Part shown: positions 33,951 through 44,196 of the stretch, one piece after another
Numbering within the stretch: the stretch's first letter is position 1
Layout of the letters: each line of letters begins with the position of its first letter
Assembly: GCA_038363005.1 (NCBI GenBank)
Contig: JBBQBI010000012.1
Coordinates: forward strand, 1 to 64,000
Length of the DNA: 64,000 bases
Direction of reading: 5' to 3'
Source of the DNA: JAKOWB01 sp038363005
GTDB taxonomy: Bacteria > Pseudomonadota > Alphaproteobacteria > Kiloniellales > JACOMY01
Position numbers and translations under genes: made by a program
The notes under the pieces: model-generated
The model's input: only the letters and a program-made list of their open reading frames with translations
The model's database searches: none
Told to the model about the DNA's origin: nothing

Positions 33951-35162
33951 TCAATCCCGCAGCAGCTCTTCGCTGATGATGATCTTGCGCACCTCGCTGG
34001 TGCCGGCGCCAATCTCCAGCAGCTTGGTCGAGCGGTAGAGCCGGTTGATCTCCGCCTCCCAGATATAGCCGGCGCCGCCATGCAGCTGCACGGCGTCGTC
34101 GAGGATCTGGTTCATGGTCTCGGCGGCATAGAGCACCGAGGCAGCGGTCAGCGCGTGGATCTGGCCGCGCCCGCCGCCGCCGACCTCCAGGTCGTTGGCC
34201 TCGGCCAGCACGCGGTAGGTGAAGGTGCGCATGGTCTCCAGCCGCACGTACATCTCGGCCAGCTTGGCCTGCACCATCTGGAACTTCGAGATCGGGCGGC
34301 CGAACTGCTGCCGCTGCTTGGTGTAGTCCAGGGTGATCTCCAGCGCCCGCTCGGCGATGCCGAGGCAGAGCGGCGAGATCATCGCGCGCTCAAGGTCCAG
34401 GCCGCTCATCACGATGGCGACGCCGCGGTTCTCCTCGCCGACGCGGTTGGCGACCGGCACGCGGCAATCCTCGAACACCAGCTCGCCGGTCGGGCTGCCG
34501 CGGAAGCCCATCTTGGTCAGCTTCTGGGCGACGCGGAATCCGGGGAAGTCCTTCTCGACGATGAAGGCCGAGATGCCCTTGGGCCCCTTCTCGGGATCGG
34601 TCTTGGCATAGACCAGCAGCACGTCGGCCACCGGGCCGTTGGTGATGTAGAGCTTGGTGCCGTTCAGCACGTAGTGGTCGCCGTCCAGCCGCGCGGTGGT
34701 GCGCATGGACCCCAGCGCGTCGGAGCCGGCGCCCGGTTCGGTCAGCCCCAGCGCGCCGACGCTCTTGCCGCTGCAGAGGTCAGGCAGGTACTGGCGGCGC
34801 TGCGCCTCGTTGCCATTGCGGTAGATGTTGTTGAGGCAGAGGTTCTCGTGCGCCACCCAGGACAGCGCCAGCGCGTGATTCCAGCGCGCCAGACCCTGCA
34901 GCACCACGCCCGACGCCATGAGGTCGAGGCCGACGCCGCCATAGGACTCCGGCACCGTCAGGCCGAAGTAGCCCTGCGCGCCCAGCTTGGGAAAGGCCTC
35001 GGCCGGCCACCACTCGTCGGCATCCATGCGACTGGCCAGGGGATAGATCTCCGCCCGGGCATAGCGGTCGGCCTGGTCGAGAATCTCCTGCTGATCCGGG
35101 GTGAGGCCATAGCCGGCGGCGGCGCGATTGGGCCGCTGCGCCGCGTCTGTTGCTGGGGGCAC
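33951..35162 (-). CDS. Acyl-CoA dehydrogenase, isovaleryl/citronellyl-CoA dehydrogenase-like
   Basis: The product is 403 aa. Motifs are ALGLTEPGAGSDALGSMRT, YVLNGTKLYITNGP, MGFRGSPTGELVFEDCRVP, and GYIWEAEINRLYRSTKLLEIGAGTSEVRK at the C-terminus. The YEG glutamate of general ACADs is replaced by EIGAG, and a Glu appears in SGLDLERAM. This is the isovaleryl-CoA dehydrogenase arrangement, where the base comes from that helix, and it suits 3-methyl-branched acyl-CoAs. AtuD and LiuA are of this broad type. It is the first gene of the minus arm, about 100 bases from one copy of the shared 21-bp palindrome. Confidence 0.93.
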   Translation of the reverse strand: MPPATDAAQRPNRAAAGYGLTPDQQEILDQADRYARAEIYPLASRMDADEWWPAEAFPKLGAQGYFGLTVPESYGGVGLDLMASGVVLQGLARWNHALALSWVAHENLCLNNIYRNGNEAQRRQYLPDLCSGKSVGALGLTEPGAGSDALGSMRTTARLDGDHYVLNGTKLYITNGPVADVLLVYAKTDPEKGPKGISAFIVEKDFPGFRVAQKLTKMGFRGSPTGELVFEDCRVPVANRVGEENRGVAIVMSGLDLERAMISPLCLGIAERALEITLDYTKQRQQFGRPISKFQMVQAKLAEMYVRLETMRTFTYRVLAEANDLEVGGGGRGQIHALTAASVLYAAETMNQILDDAVQLHGGAGYIWEAEINRLYRSTKLLEIGAGTSEVRKIIISEELLRD

Positions 35163-35262
35163 CTGCGTCTCCCTGCTGCGACCGCGCGGCTGCTGCCGGC
35201 GGTCCGTTGGCGTTTCCTCGTCGGCCGCGCGAACGGCATTGACAGCAGGTCTTCTTGCCCGC

Positions 35263-35283
35263 TTAATGAGTGAAACTCACTAA
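35263..35283. promoter_or_regulatory. Candidate TetR operator, copy 1
   Basis: TTAATGAGTGAAACTCACTAA: an imperfect palindrome with core TGAGT-gaa-ACTCA and TTA/TAA ends. It lies about 100 bases before the minus-arm ACAD start, 14-35 bases downstream of a TTGACA on that strand (35303-35298), where a bound repressor would block initiation. Confidence 0.7.
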
Positions 35284-35464
35284 GTCACCGCGCGCGCGCT
35301 GTCAACGGTCGCCACACAGCGGTGAAAGAAAAAATCAAATAGTGAGAATAGGGAGGAATATTCGTGTTTGCTGCGCTGCAATATCAGCGGAAGGCAAGGT
35401 GTTGCGGCCATCGAGGCTGCGACACCAACAATGTCGTCTGCATGTTATCCGTTGGCGCAGGCAT

Positions 35465-35485
35465 ATTAATGAGTAAGGCTCACCT
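35465..35485. promoter_or_regulatory. Candidate TetR operator, copy 2
   Basis: TTAATGAGTAAGGCTCACCTA shares its first nine bases and CTCAC with copy 1, again TGAGT-n3-(A/G)CTCA. It ends 18 bases before the plus-arm start at 35504. TATTAA overlaps its left edge (35463-35468) and could be a -10 element. Confidence 0.7.
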
Positions 35486-35503
35486 ACTTGCCGGAGCTGG
35501 GCG

Positions 35504-36286
35504 ATGAGCAGCCTAGTGCGCAGCGAGGCGCGTGGCGCCGTGCAGTGGCTGATCATCGATCGCGAGGCCAAGCGCAACGCTATCAACCGCGAGGTTATGG
35601 AGGCACTGGGCGCCGGCCTGCGGGCGGCCGAAGCCGACCCGGCGATTCGCGCCATCGTGCTGACCGGCGCCGGCGACAAGGCCTTCTGCGCCGGCGGCGA
35701 CCTGGCGCCCACCGCCGACGGCGCGCCCTTCGCCGTGGACTGGGCCGACCCGCGCAACTTCGTGGTGAATTTCTTCAAGATCGTCGAGACCTGCGGCAAG
35801 CCGATCATCGGCCGGGTGAATGGCCATGCGCTGGCCGGTGGGCTGGGGCTGCTCTGCGCCTGCGACCTGGCGGTGGCGGCGGAACACGCGAAGTTCGGCA
35901 CGCCGGAGGCCAAGGTCGGCCTCTATCCCATGATGATCCTGCCCTACATGCTGCGCATCCTGCCGCGCCGCCGGCTGATGGAGTTCTGCATCACCGGCGA
36001 GCTCTTCACCGCGGCCGAGGCCCTGGACTTCGGCCTCGTCAACTACGTCGCGCCGGCCGGTGAACTGGATGCCAAGCTCGACTGGCTGCTGGCGCGCGTG
36101 CTCGACAAGTCGCCGACCGGCGTGCGCCTGGGCAAGATGGCGATGCGGGCCCTGCAGGACATGACCCTGCCGCAGGCCTTCGAGTACGCCCAGCTCATGC
36201 TGCCGGCCATGGCGCAGACCCAGGACGCGCGGGAAGGCTTCCAGGCCTTCAACGAAAAGCGCCCGCCGCGCTTTAAGGGCAAATAG
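35504..36286 (+). CDS. Enoyl-CoA hydratase/isomerase family protein
   Basis: The product is 260 aa. Crotonase motifs are AFCAGGDLAPT (first oxyanion-hole region), NGHALAGGLGLLCACDLAVA (second), and FGTPEAKVGLYPMM. The Glu matching crotonase Glu164 is present (GTPE), but the residue matching Glu144 is Gly in GGLGLL, so it is probably not a plain 2-enoyl-CoA hydratase. AtuE/LiuC-type glutaconyl-CoA hydratases, isomerases or hydrolases are possible. It is the first gene of the plus arm, directly after operator copy 2. The AtuA-like gene starts three bases after its stop. Confidence 0.9.
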   Translation: MSSLVRSEARGAVQWLIIDREAKRNAINREVMEALGAGLRAAEADPAIRAIVLTGAGDKAFCAGGDLAPTADGAPFAVDWADPRNFVVNFFKIVETCGKPIIGRVNGHALAGGLGLLCACDLAVAAEHAKFGTPEAKVGLYPMMILPYMLRILPRRRLMEFCITGELFTAAEALDFGLVNYVAPAGELDAKLDWLLARVLDKSPTGVRLGKMAMRALQDMTLPQAFEYAQLMLPAMAQTQDAREGFQAFNEKRPPRFKGK

Positions 36287-36289
36287 GCC

Positions 36290-38092
36290 GTGACCGCTGG
36301 CCAGCGCATCCGCATCGGCGGCGCCTCCGGCTTCTGGGGTGACAGCGACCAGGGCGCGGTGCAGTTGCTGCGGGGCGGCCAGCTCGACTACCTGGTTTTC
36401 GACTATCTGGCCGAGATCACCATGTCGCTGCTGTCGCGGGCGCGCGGCAAGGACCCAGCGCTGGGCTACGTGCCGGACTTCGTGACCGGCGTGGTGGCGC
36501 CGCTGGCACCGGCCATCGCCCAGCAGGGCGTGAAGCTGGTGGCCAATGCCGGCGGCGTGAATCCGCTGGCCTGCGCCCAGGCGATCGAGGCGGCGCTGGC
36601 CAAGGCGGGCGTCCGGCTGAAGGTCGCGGCGATCACTGGCGACGACCTGCTACCGCAGCTGGAGACACTGCGGCCGGGACTGCAGGAAATGTTCACCGGC
36701 GCGGCGCTGCCGGTGAAGCCCTGGAGCCTCAATGCCTATCTCGGCGCATTTCCCATTGCCCGCGCGCTGGCTGAAGGCGCCGACATCGTGGTCACCGGGC
36801 GCTGCGTCGATTCCGCCCTGGCGCTGGGACCGCTGATCCATGGCTTCGGCTGGGGCGAGCGCGACTGGGACAAGCTGGCAGCCGGCAGCCTGGCCGGCCA
36901 CATCATCGAATGCGGTCCGCAGGCGACCGGCGGGCTTTTCACCGACTGGCAGTCGGTGCCCGGCTGGGACGACATGGGCTTCCCCATCGTCGACTGCGCC
37001 GCCGATGGCAGCTTCCTGGTGACCAAGCCACCGGGCACCGGCGGGCTGGTGACCCCGGCCACGGTGGCCGAGCAGATCACCTATGAGATCGGTGACCCCG
37101 CGGCTTACCTGATGCCCGACGTGATCGCCGACTTCAGCGGCGTCACCTTGACCCAGGCGGGACCGGACCAGGTCGCCGTGTCGGGCGCCAGGGGCTATCC
37201 GCCGGGCCCGCACTGCAAGGCTTCCGCCACTTTCCATGACGGCTTCCGCGCCGTCGGCACCATGATGGTCGGCGGGCGCGAGGCGGCGGCCAAGGCCCGC
37301 CGCATCGCCGAGGCGACCTTGGCACGCGTGCGGCGCCTGATGACGGCACGCGGCCTGGGCGACTTCCGCGCCAGCGACGTCGAGGTGCTGGGCGCCGAGG
37401 CGACCTATGGCCAGCAGGCACGGGGCGGCGCCAGCCGCGAGGTGATCCTGAAGATCGCGCTGAGCCACACCGACAAGACGGCGCTGGAGATCTTCAGCCG
37501 CGAGTTCATTCCGGCCGCCACCTCCATGGCGCCCGGCATCACCGGCTTTGCCGGCGGCCGGCCCAAGGTGCAGCCGCTGGTGCGCCTCTTCTCCTGCCTG
37601 GTGCCCAAGTCAGCGCTGGATGTCGCGGTGGAGATCGACGGACAGCGCCTGCCGGTGCCCTTCTCCGAGGCACCGCTGCAGCCGCGCCCGGTGCCGCCGC
37701 CGCCAGAGGATGTGAAGGTCGCCGCCAATGGCGCCACCGTGCCGCTGATCGCCGTGGCGCACGGACGCAGCGGCGACAAGGGCGACAAGGCCAATATCTC
37801 GGTGTTGGCGCGCCGGCCGGAGTACCTGCCGCTGCTGCGCTCGCAGGTGACATCGGCCGCGGTGAAGCACTGGCTGAGCCACCTGGTCCTGGGCTCGGTC
37901 GAGCGTTTCGAGTGGCCGGGCCTGAGCGGCTTCAACTTCCTGCTGCACGAAGCGCTGGGCGGCGGCGGCACCGCTTCGCTGCGCTACGATCCGCAGGGCA
38001 AGGCGCTGGCGCAGATGCTGCTCGACCTGCCGATCGCCGTGCCGGCCGCCTGGCTGCGCGCCGGCGGACCGCTGGCGGAGTGGGCGGCGTGA
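36290..38092 (+). CDS. AtuA-family (DUF1446) protein, acyclic terpene utilisation
   Basis: The product is 600 aa from GTG 36290. The N-terminus RIRIGGASGFWGDSDQGAVQ, then LDYLVFDYLAEITMSLL and VANAGGVNPLACAQAI, are diagnostic of the AtuA/DUF1446 family. The C-terminal domain (about 490-600; PLIAVAHGRSGDKGDKANISVLARRPEYLP...) is the second conserved block found in AtuA. AtuA is needed for citronellol/geraniol growth in Pseudomonas, but its reaction is unknown. It has been linked to the acyl-CoA carboxylase step because the genes travel together. The TetR start overlaps its stop (GTGA). Confidence 0.9.
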   Translation: MTAGQRIRIGGASGFWGDSDQGAVQLLRGGQLDYLVFDYLAEITMSLLSRARGKDPALGYVPDFVTGVVAPLAPAIAQQGVKLVANAGGVNPLACAQAIEAALAKAGVRLKVAAITGDDLLPQLETLRPGLQEMFTGAALPVKPWSLNAYLGAFPIARALAEGADIVVTGRCVDSALALGPLIHGFGWGERDWDKLAAGSLAGHIIECGPQATGGLFTDWQSVPGWDDMGFPIVDCAADGSFLVTKPPGTGGLVTPATVAEQITYEIGDPAAYLMPDVIADFSGVTLTQAGPDQVAVSGARGYPPGPHCKASATFHDGFRAVGTMMVGGREAAAKARRIAEATLARVRRLMTARGLGDFRASDVEVLGAEATYGQQARGGASREVILKIALSHTDKTALEIFSREFIPAATSMAPGITGFAGGRPKVQPLVRLFSCLVPKSALDVAVEIDGQRLPVPFSEAPLQPRPVPPPPEDVKVAANGATVPLIAVAHGRSGDKGDKANISVLARRPEYLPLLRSQVTSAAVKHWLSHLVLGSVERFEWPGLSGFNFLLHEALGGGGTASLRYDPQGKALAQMLLDLPIAVPAAWLRAGGPLAEWAA

Positions 38093-38787
38093 GCGCGGTG
38101 ACGCAGAAGCGCGTGGTCACCCGCCAGTCGCGCGAGCAGCGCGAAGCCGCGATCATGGAGGCGGCGCTGCGGGTCTTCGCCGACAAGGGCTACGAAGACG
38201 CCGCCATGTCGGAGATCGCGGCGCTGGCCGGCGTGGTCGAGGGCACCATCTACAAGTACTTCGACAGCAAGCAGGACCTGCTGTTCCGCGTCATGGCGGG
38301 CTGGTACGAGGGGCTGCTGCGCGACTACGACCAGGGCGTCGCGGCGATCCAGGGCACGCGCAACCGCCTGCGCTACATCGTCTGGCGCCATCTGCGCACG
38401 ATCCACGACCATGCCGCGCTGTGCCGCCTGTTCTTCCGCGAGGTGCGCACCGCCAGCGACTACTACGCCTCGCACATCCACGACCTGAACCGGCGCTACA
38501 CGCGCTTCACCGTGCGTATCCTGAAAGAAGGCATCGCCGCTGGCGAAATCCGCGCCGACCTCAATGTCGGCCTGGTGCGCGACCTGATCTACGGCACCAT
38601 CGAGCACCATAGCTGGAACTACCTGCGTGGCCTGGGCGAGCTGACGGTGGAGGACACCGCTGACCAGCTGGTCGAGCTGCTGCTGCCGGGCCTGCTGCTG
38701 CCGCGCCCTAGTGCCGAGCTGGAAACCAACGTGGCGCGGTTGGGCCGCCTGGTGGAACGCCTGGAAAAGGCCGCCGGCGATGTCTGA
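38089..38787 (+). CDS. TetR/AcrR-family transcriptional regulator
   Basis: The product is 232 aa from GTG 38089, with GGAG about nine bases upstream and overlap with the AtuA stop. The N-terminal helix-turn-helix is IMEAALRVFADKGYEDAAMSEIAALAGVVEGTIYKYFDSKQDLLF, the standard TetR DNA-binding domain (quoted here only as its limits, residues about 20-65: it begins IMEAALRVF and ends KQDLLF). The ligand-binding helices contain a motif LYGTIEHHSWNYL-like stretch (YGTIEHHSW) typical of acyl-CoA-responsive members. As an autogenous gene within the plus arm it most likely binds the two 21-bp palindromes at 35263-35283 and 35465-35485 and releases them on binding a CoA ester. Confidence 0.92.
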   Translation: MSAVTQKRVVTRQSREQREAAIMEAALRVFADKGYEDAAMSEIAALAGVVEGTIYKYFDSKQDLLFRVMAGWYEGLLRDYDQGVAAIQGTRNRLRYIVWRHLRTIHDHAALCRLFFREVRTASDYYASHIHDLNRRYTRFTVRILKEGIAAGEIRADLNVGLVRDLIYGTIEHHSWNYLRGLGELTVEDTADQLVELLLPGLLLPRPSAELETNVARLGRLVERLEKAAGDV

Positions 38788-39598
38788 CGCGCAGCCGGCG
38801 GCGGCGATGCTCACGCTGGGCAACCTGCAGATCCTCTACGACAAGGCGATCGAGGCGGTGCGCGATGTCTCGCTTAGCGTCGAGCAGGGCCGCATCGTCG
38901 CGCTGCTGGGCTCCAACGGCGCTGGCAAGTCGACCGTACTGAAGGGCATCTCCGGCGTGCTCTACCCGGAGGAGGGCGAGATCGTCGGCGGCAGTGCCAG
39001 CTTCGAGGGCCAGGACCTGACCCGCCTGGCGCCGGAGCGCATCGTCCGCCTGGGCTTGGTGCAGGTGCCCGAGGGGCGGGCGCTGTTCGATACCCTGACG
39101 GTGGAGGAGAACCTGGCGATGGGCGGCTTCACGCGCAGCGCGCGCGAGGCGGCCGAACAGCTGGACCACGTCTTTACCTTGTTCCCGCGCGTCGCCGAGC
39201 GCCGCAAGCAGATCGCCGGCTACCTGTCGGGCGGCGAGCAGCAGATGGTGGCCATCGGCCGCGCCCTGATGTCGAAGCCGCGGCTGCTGATGCTGGACGA
39301 GCCCTCGCTCGGCCTGGCGCCGCAGATCATCGAGACCATCTTCGACACCATCCGCCAGCTGAACCGCGAGGCCGGCCTGACCGTGCTGCTAGTGGAACAG
39401 AATGCCCAGCTGGCACTCGGCATCGCCGACTACGCTTACATCATGGAGAACGGTCGTGTGGTCCTGGACGGCGCGCCCGAGCGCCTGCTGAAGAACGACG
39501 ACGTGCGCGAGTTCTATCTGGGCTTCGGCGATGGCGGCAAACGCAAGTCGATGCGCCAAGTGAAGCATTACAAGCGGCGCAAGCGGTGGCTGTCATGA
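38780..39598 (+). CDS. livF: Liv-type ABC transporter ATP-binding protein (LivF-like)
   Basis: The product is 272 aa from ATG 38780, overlapping the TetR stop by eight bases. Walker A is LLGSNGAGKST, the signature is YLSGGEQQMVAIGRALM, Walker B is LLMLDEPSLGLAP, and the switch His region is VLLVEQNAQLAL, where Asn replaces His as is normal in LivF. An unusual basic tail (KSMRQVKHYKRRKRWLS) extends the C-terminus beyond ordinary LivF; I know this tail from LivF proteins encoded beside acyl-CoA ligases. The complex with LivG, LivH, LivM and the binding protein would import an organic acid rather than leucine. Confidence 0.92.
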   Translation: MSDAQPAAAMLTLGNLQILYDKAIEAVRDVSLSVEQGRIVALLGSNGAGKSTVLKGISGVLYPEEGEIVGGSASFEGQDLTRLAPERIVRLGLVQVPEGRALFDTLTVEENLAMGGFTRSAREAAEQLDHVFTLFPRVAERRKQIAGYLSGGEQQMVAIGRALMSKPRLLMLDEPSLGLAPQIIETIFDTIRQLNREAGLTVLLVEQNAQLALGIADYAYIMENGRVVLDGAPERLLKNDDVREFYLGFGDGGKRKSMRQVKHYKRRKRWLS

Positions 39599-40370
39599 AT
39601 GCGCTGCTGGAACTGTCCGACGTCTCCCGCTCCTTCGGCGGCGTGCGCGCCGTCAGCGGCGTGAACCTGACGGTGCCGGCCGGCTCCATCACCTCGATCA
39701 TCGGGCCGAACGGCGCCGGCAAGACCACGCTGTTCAACCTGATCTCCGCCGTGTTCCGGCCGAGCAGCGGCTCGATCCGCTTCGCCGGGCGCGAGATCTC
39801 GCGCCTGCCGCCACATCGCATAGCGCGGCTCGGCATCGGCCGCACCTTCCAGAACCTGGCGGTCTTCAAGCACGAGTCGGTGGTCGACAACCTGCTGGTC
39901 GGCATGCACCACCGCCTGAAGGCCAACCCGCTGAGCGCGGCGCTCTTCTGGGGCCCGGCGCGGCGCGAGGAGATCGCCGCCCGCCAGACGGTCGAGGAGA
40001 TCATCGACTTCCTGGAGATCGCGCACATCCGCGACCGGCCGGTCGGCACGCTGTCCTATGGTCTGCAGAAACGGGTCGAGCTGGGCCGCGCGCTGGCGAC
40101 CAAGCCGAAGCTGCTGCTGCTCGACGAGATGGTGTCCGGCATGAACGTGGAGGAGACCGAGGACATCGCGCGCTTCATCCTCGACCTCAAGGACGAACTC
40201 GGCATCACCGTGGTGATGGTGGAGCACGACATGGCCATCGTCATGGACATCTCGGACCATGTCTGCGTGCTGAACCACGGCGAGAAGATCGCCGAGGGCG
40301 CGCCGGCCGCGGTGTCGCAGGACCCCAAGGTCATCGCCGCCTATCTGGGGCGGGAAGCGGAGGCCGCGGC

Positions 40371-40374
<4 letters not shown>
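39595..40374 (+). CDS. livG: Liv-type ABC transporter ATP-binding protein (LivG-like)
   Basis: The product is 259 aa from ATG 39595 (ATGA overlap with livF). Walker A is IIGPNGAGKTT, the signature is LSYGLQKRVELGRAL, Walker B is LLLLDEMVSGMN with a slightly unusual MVSGMN instead of PxxGLN, and the switch is VMVEHDMAIVMDI. The LSYG signature and EMVSGM are features of the Liv subgroup found beside acyl-CoA ligases. It pairs with LivF on the inner face of the membrane. The ligase gene overlaps its stop by four bases. Confidence 0.92.
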
Positions 40375-42223
<1,849 letters not shown>

Positions 42224-42224
<1 letters not shown>

Positions 42225-43096
42225 TGGAGTTCTTCCTCATCCTGGTCGCCACCGGGCTGGTCACCGGCGCCACCTACGCCATGGTCGCGATGGGCTTCGC
42301 CATGATCTACAAGGCGACCGGCGTGGTGAACTTCGCCCAGGGCGAGCTCATGATGCTGACGGCCTATGTCGCCTACTCGCTGGCCGGCAGCCTGCACCTC
42401 AGCTTTTTCCCGCTGATGGCGCTGACCATCCCGCTGGCCATGCTGATCGGCCTGACCCTGGAGCGGCTGTTCATCCGCCCGATGCTGGGCGAGCCGGTCT
42501 TCGCCATCGTCATGGTAACCATCGGCCTGGCGGTGATTCTGCGCGGCGCCACGGTGCTGATCTGGGGCACCAACGAGGACCTGTTCGACGCCGGCTTCTC
42601 CAACGACGTCGTCTCCATCGGGCCGGTGCCCTTTTACGAGGTGCAGCTCTACACGCTGGCCATGCTGGCGGTACTGGTGGCGCTGGCCTGGGGCTTCTTC
42701 CGCTACACCCGCGTCGGCATCGCCATGCGGGCGACGGCGAACCACCAGACCGCGGCGCTACTGATGGGCATCTCGACCAAGCGGATCTATGCGCTGGCCT
42801 GGGCGCTGTCGTCGGCCATCGCCTCGGTCGCCGGGGTGCTGATCGCCAGCATGTTCACCATCAAGCCCGACCTCTGGTTCCAGGGCTTGCGCTCCTTCCC
42901 GGCGGTGATCCTGGGTGGGCTGGACTCGGTGCTGGGCGCTGCCGTGGGCGGCCTGACCATCGGCGTCATCGAGAACCTTTCGGAAGGCTATATCGGCCAG
43001 GGCTTGAAGGAGATCGCCGGCTTCGTCGTCATCGTGCTGGTGCTGATGGTGCGGCCCTACGGTCTCTTCGGCAGCAAGACAATCGAGCGGGTGTGA
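42224..43096 (+). CDS. livH: Liv-type ABC transporter permease (LivH-like)
   Basis: The product is 290 aa. The start ATG 42224 shares one base with the ligase stop (TGATG). The N-terminus GLVTGATYAMVAMGFAMIYKATGVVNFAQGELMML is the LivH fingerprint (limits: begins GLVTGA, ends FAQGELMML). About eight membrane helices follow, and the EAA-like cytoplasmic loop holds ALLMGISTKRIYALAWALSS. The end reads VRPYGLFG, which is typical. It forms the membrane channel with LivM. Confidence 0.93.
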
Positions 43097-44145
43097 TGCG
43101 CAGCGGACACTTCAAGGAACGCTACCAACAGCTCGTCGCGGTCAGCGACAACCGGGCCGCCTGGGGCTGGTCCGGGCTGCTGGTGGTCGCGCTGTTGCTG
43201 CTGCCGCTGGTGGCCGGCACCTACCCGACGCAGCTGGCAACGCGGGTGCTGGTGCTGGCGATCGGCGCTGTCGGCCTGAACCTGCTGACCGGCACTGCCG
43301 GCCTGATCTCCATCGGCCAGGCCGGCTTCATGGCGGTCGGCGGCTATACGAACGCCATCCTGTTGACCGAGGCCGGCTGGCCGGTCGAGGTCACCCTGCC
43401 GCTGTCGGGCCTGGCCGCCGCGGTCATCAGCCTGGTGGTCGGCATCCCTTCGCTGCGGCTCAAGGGCCTCTACCTGGCGATCACCACCCTGGCCTTCGCC
43501 TTCATCATCAACCACATGATCCTCTATGCCGACGACATCACCCAGGGCAACCGCGGCATCTTCCTGCCGAAGTCGACCTTCCTCGGCGTCGGCCTGACCA
43601 AGGGGCCGGGGCTCTACTACCTCTGCCTGGCGCTGACCGTGGTCATGGTGCTGCTGGCGCTGAACATCCTGCGCTCGCGCGTTGGGCGCGCCTGGATGGC
43701 GCTGCGCGACCACGACATCGCCGCCAAGGTGATGGGCGTGAACCTGACGGTCTACAAGCTCTATGCCTTCATGGTCAGCTCCTTCTATGTCGGGCTGTCC
43801 GGCGCGCTGCTGTCGCTCGAGGTGCGCTTCATCAACGTCGACGTCTACGGCCTGCTGCTCTCCATCGAGGCGCTGGCCATGATCATCCTGGGCGGCCTGG
43901 GCTCGGTGCGTGGCGCCCTGCTCGGCGCCGCCTTCCTGACCCTGCTGCCGGAGTCGATCCGCCTGGTGTTCGACGCCTTCGGCAGCGGCGCGCAGCAGCT
44001 CTTCTCCAACTACGTCTTCCAGATCCGCGAGCTGCTGTATGGCGTGGTCATCGTGCTGGTGCTGCGGTTCGAGCCGGGCGGCCTGAACGGGATCTGGCGC
44101 AACACCAAGAAGTACTGGAGCAACTGGCCGCTGTCCTACGGCTAG
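43096..44145 (+). CDS. livM: Liv-type ABC transporter permease (LivM-like)
   Basis: The product is 349 aa. ATG 43096 shares a base with the livH stop (TGATG). A cytoplasmic N-terminus of about 30 residues precedes ten or so helices. LivM motifs are GLNLLTGTAGLISIGQAGFMAVGGY (N-terminal half, limits GLNLLTG to AVGGY), LRLKGLYLAITTLAFAFI, and WMALRDHDIAAKVMGVNL as the coupling loop. LGGLGSVRGALLGAAF near the end is also typical. A strong hairpin (44157-44178) follows the stop and precedes the binding-protein gene. Confidence 0.93.
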   Translation: MRSGHFKERYQQLVAVSDNRAAWGWSGLLVVALLLLPLVAGTYPTQLATRVLVLAIGAVGLNLLTGTAGLISIGQAGFMAVGGYTNAILLTEAGWPVEVTLPLSGLAAAVISLVVGIPSLRLKGLYLAITTLAFAFIINHMILYADDITQGNRGIFLPKSTFLGVGLTKGPGLYYLCLALTVVMVLLALNILRSRVGRAWMALRDHDIAAKVMGVNLTVYKLYAFMVSSFYVGLSGALLSLEVRFINVDVYGLLLSIEALAMIILGGLGSVRGALLGAAFLTLLPESIRLVFDAFGSGAQQLFSNYVFQIRELLYGVVIVLVLRFEPGGLNGIWRNTKKYWSNWPLSYG

Positions 44146-44156
44146 CGGTCGCAACA

Positions 44157-44178
44157 GGCGGCCCGGCGAAGGGCCGCC
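44157..44178 (+). terminator. Intercistronic hairpin before the binding-protein gene
   Basis: GGCGGCCC (44157-44164), six-base loop GGCGAA, GGGCCGCC (44171-44178). There is no T-run. It could slow RNA decay from the 3' side or act as a partial terminator between livM and the binding-protein gene. Confidence 0.6.
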
Positions 44179-44196
44179 CAGCATGGGAGGAAGCGC

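Larger units (their letters stand above)
35163..35503. promoter_or_regulatory. Divergent promoter region of the catabolic locus
   Basis: These 341 bases separate the minus arm (ACAD at 35162) from the plus arm (hydratase at 35504). A TTGACA-like -35 for the minus arm lies at 35303-35298, reading toward the first palindrome, and a TTGACA on the plus strand lies at 35239-35244. Both 21-bp palindromes described separately are here. The stretch is clearly more AT-rich than the genes around it. No gene was found in it. Confidence 0.65.
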
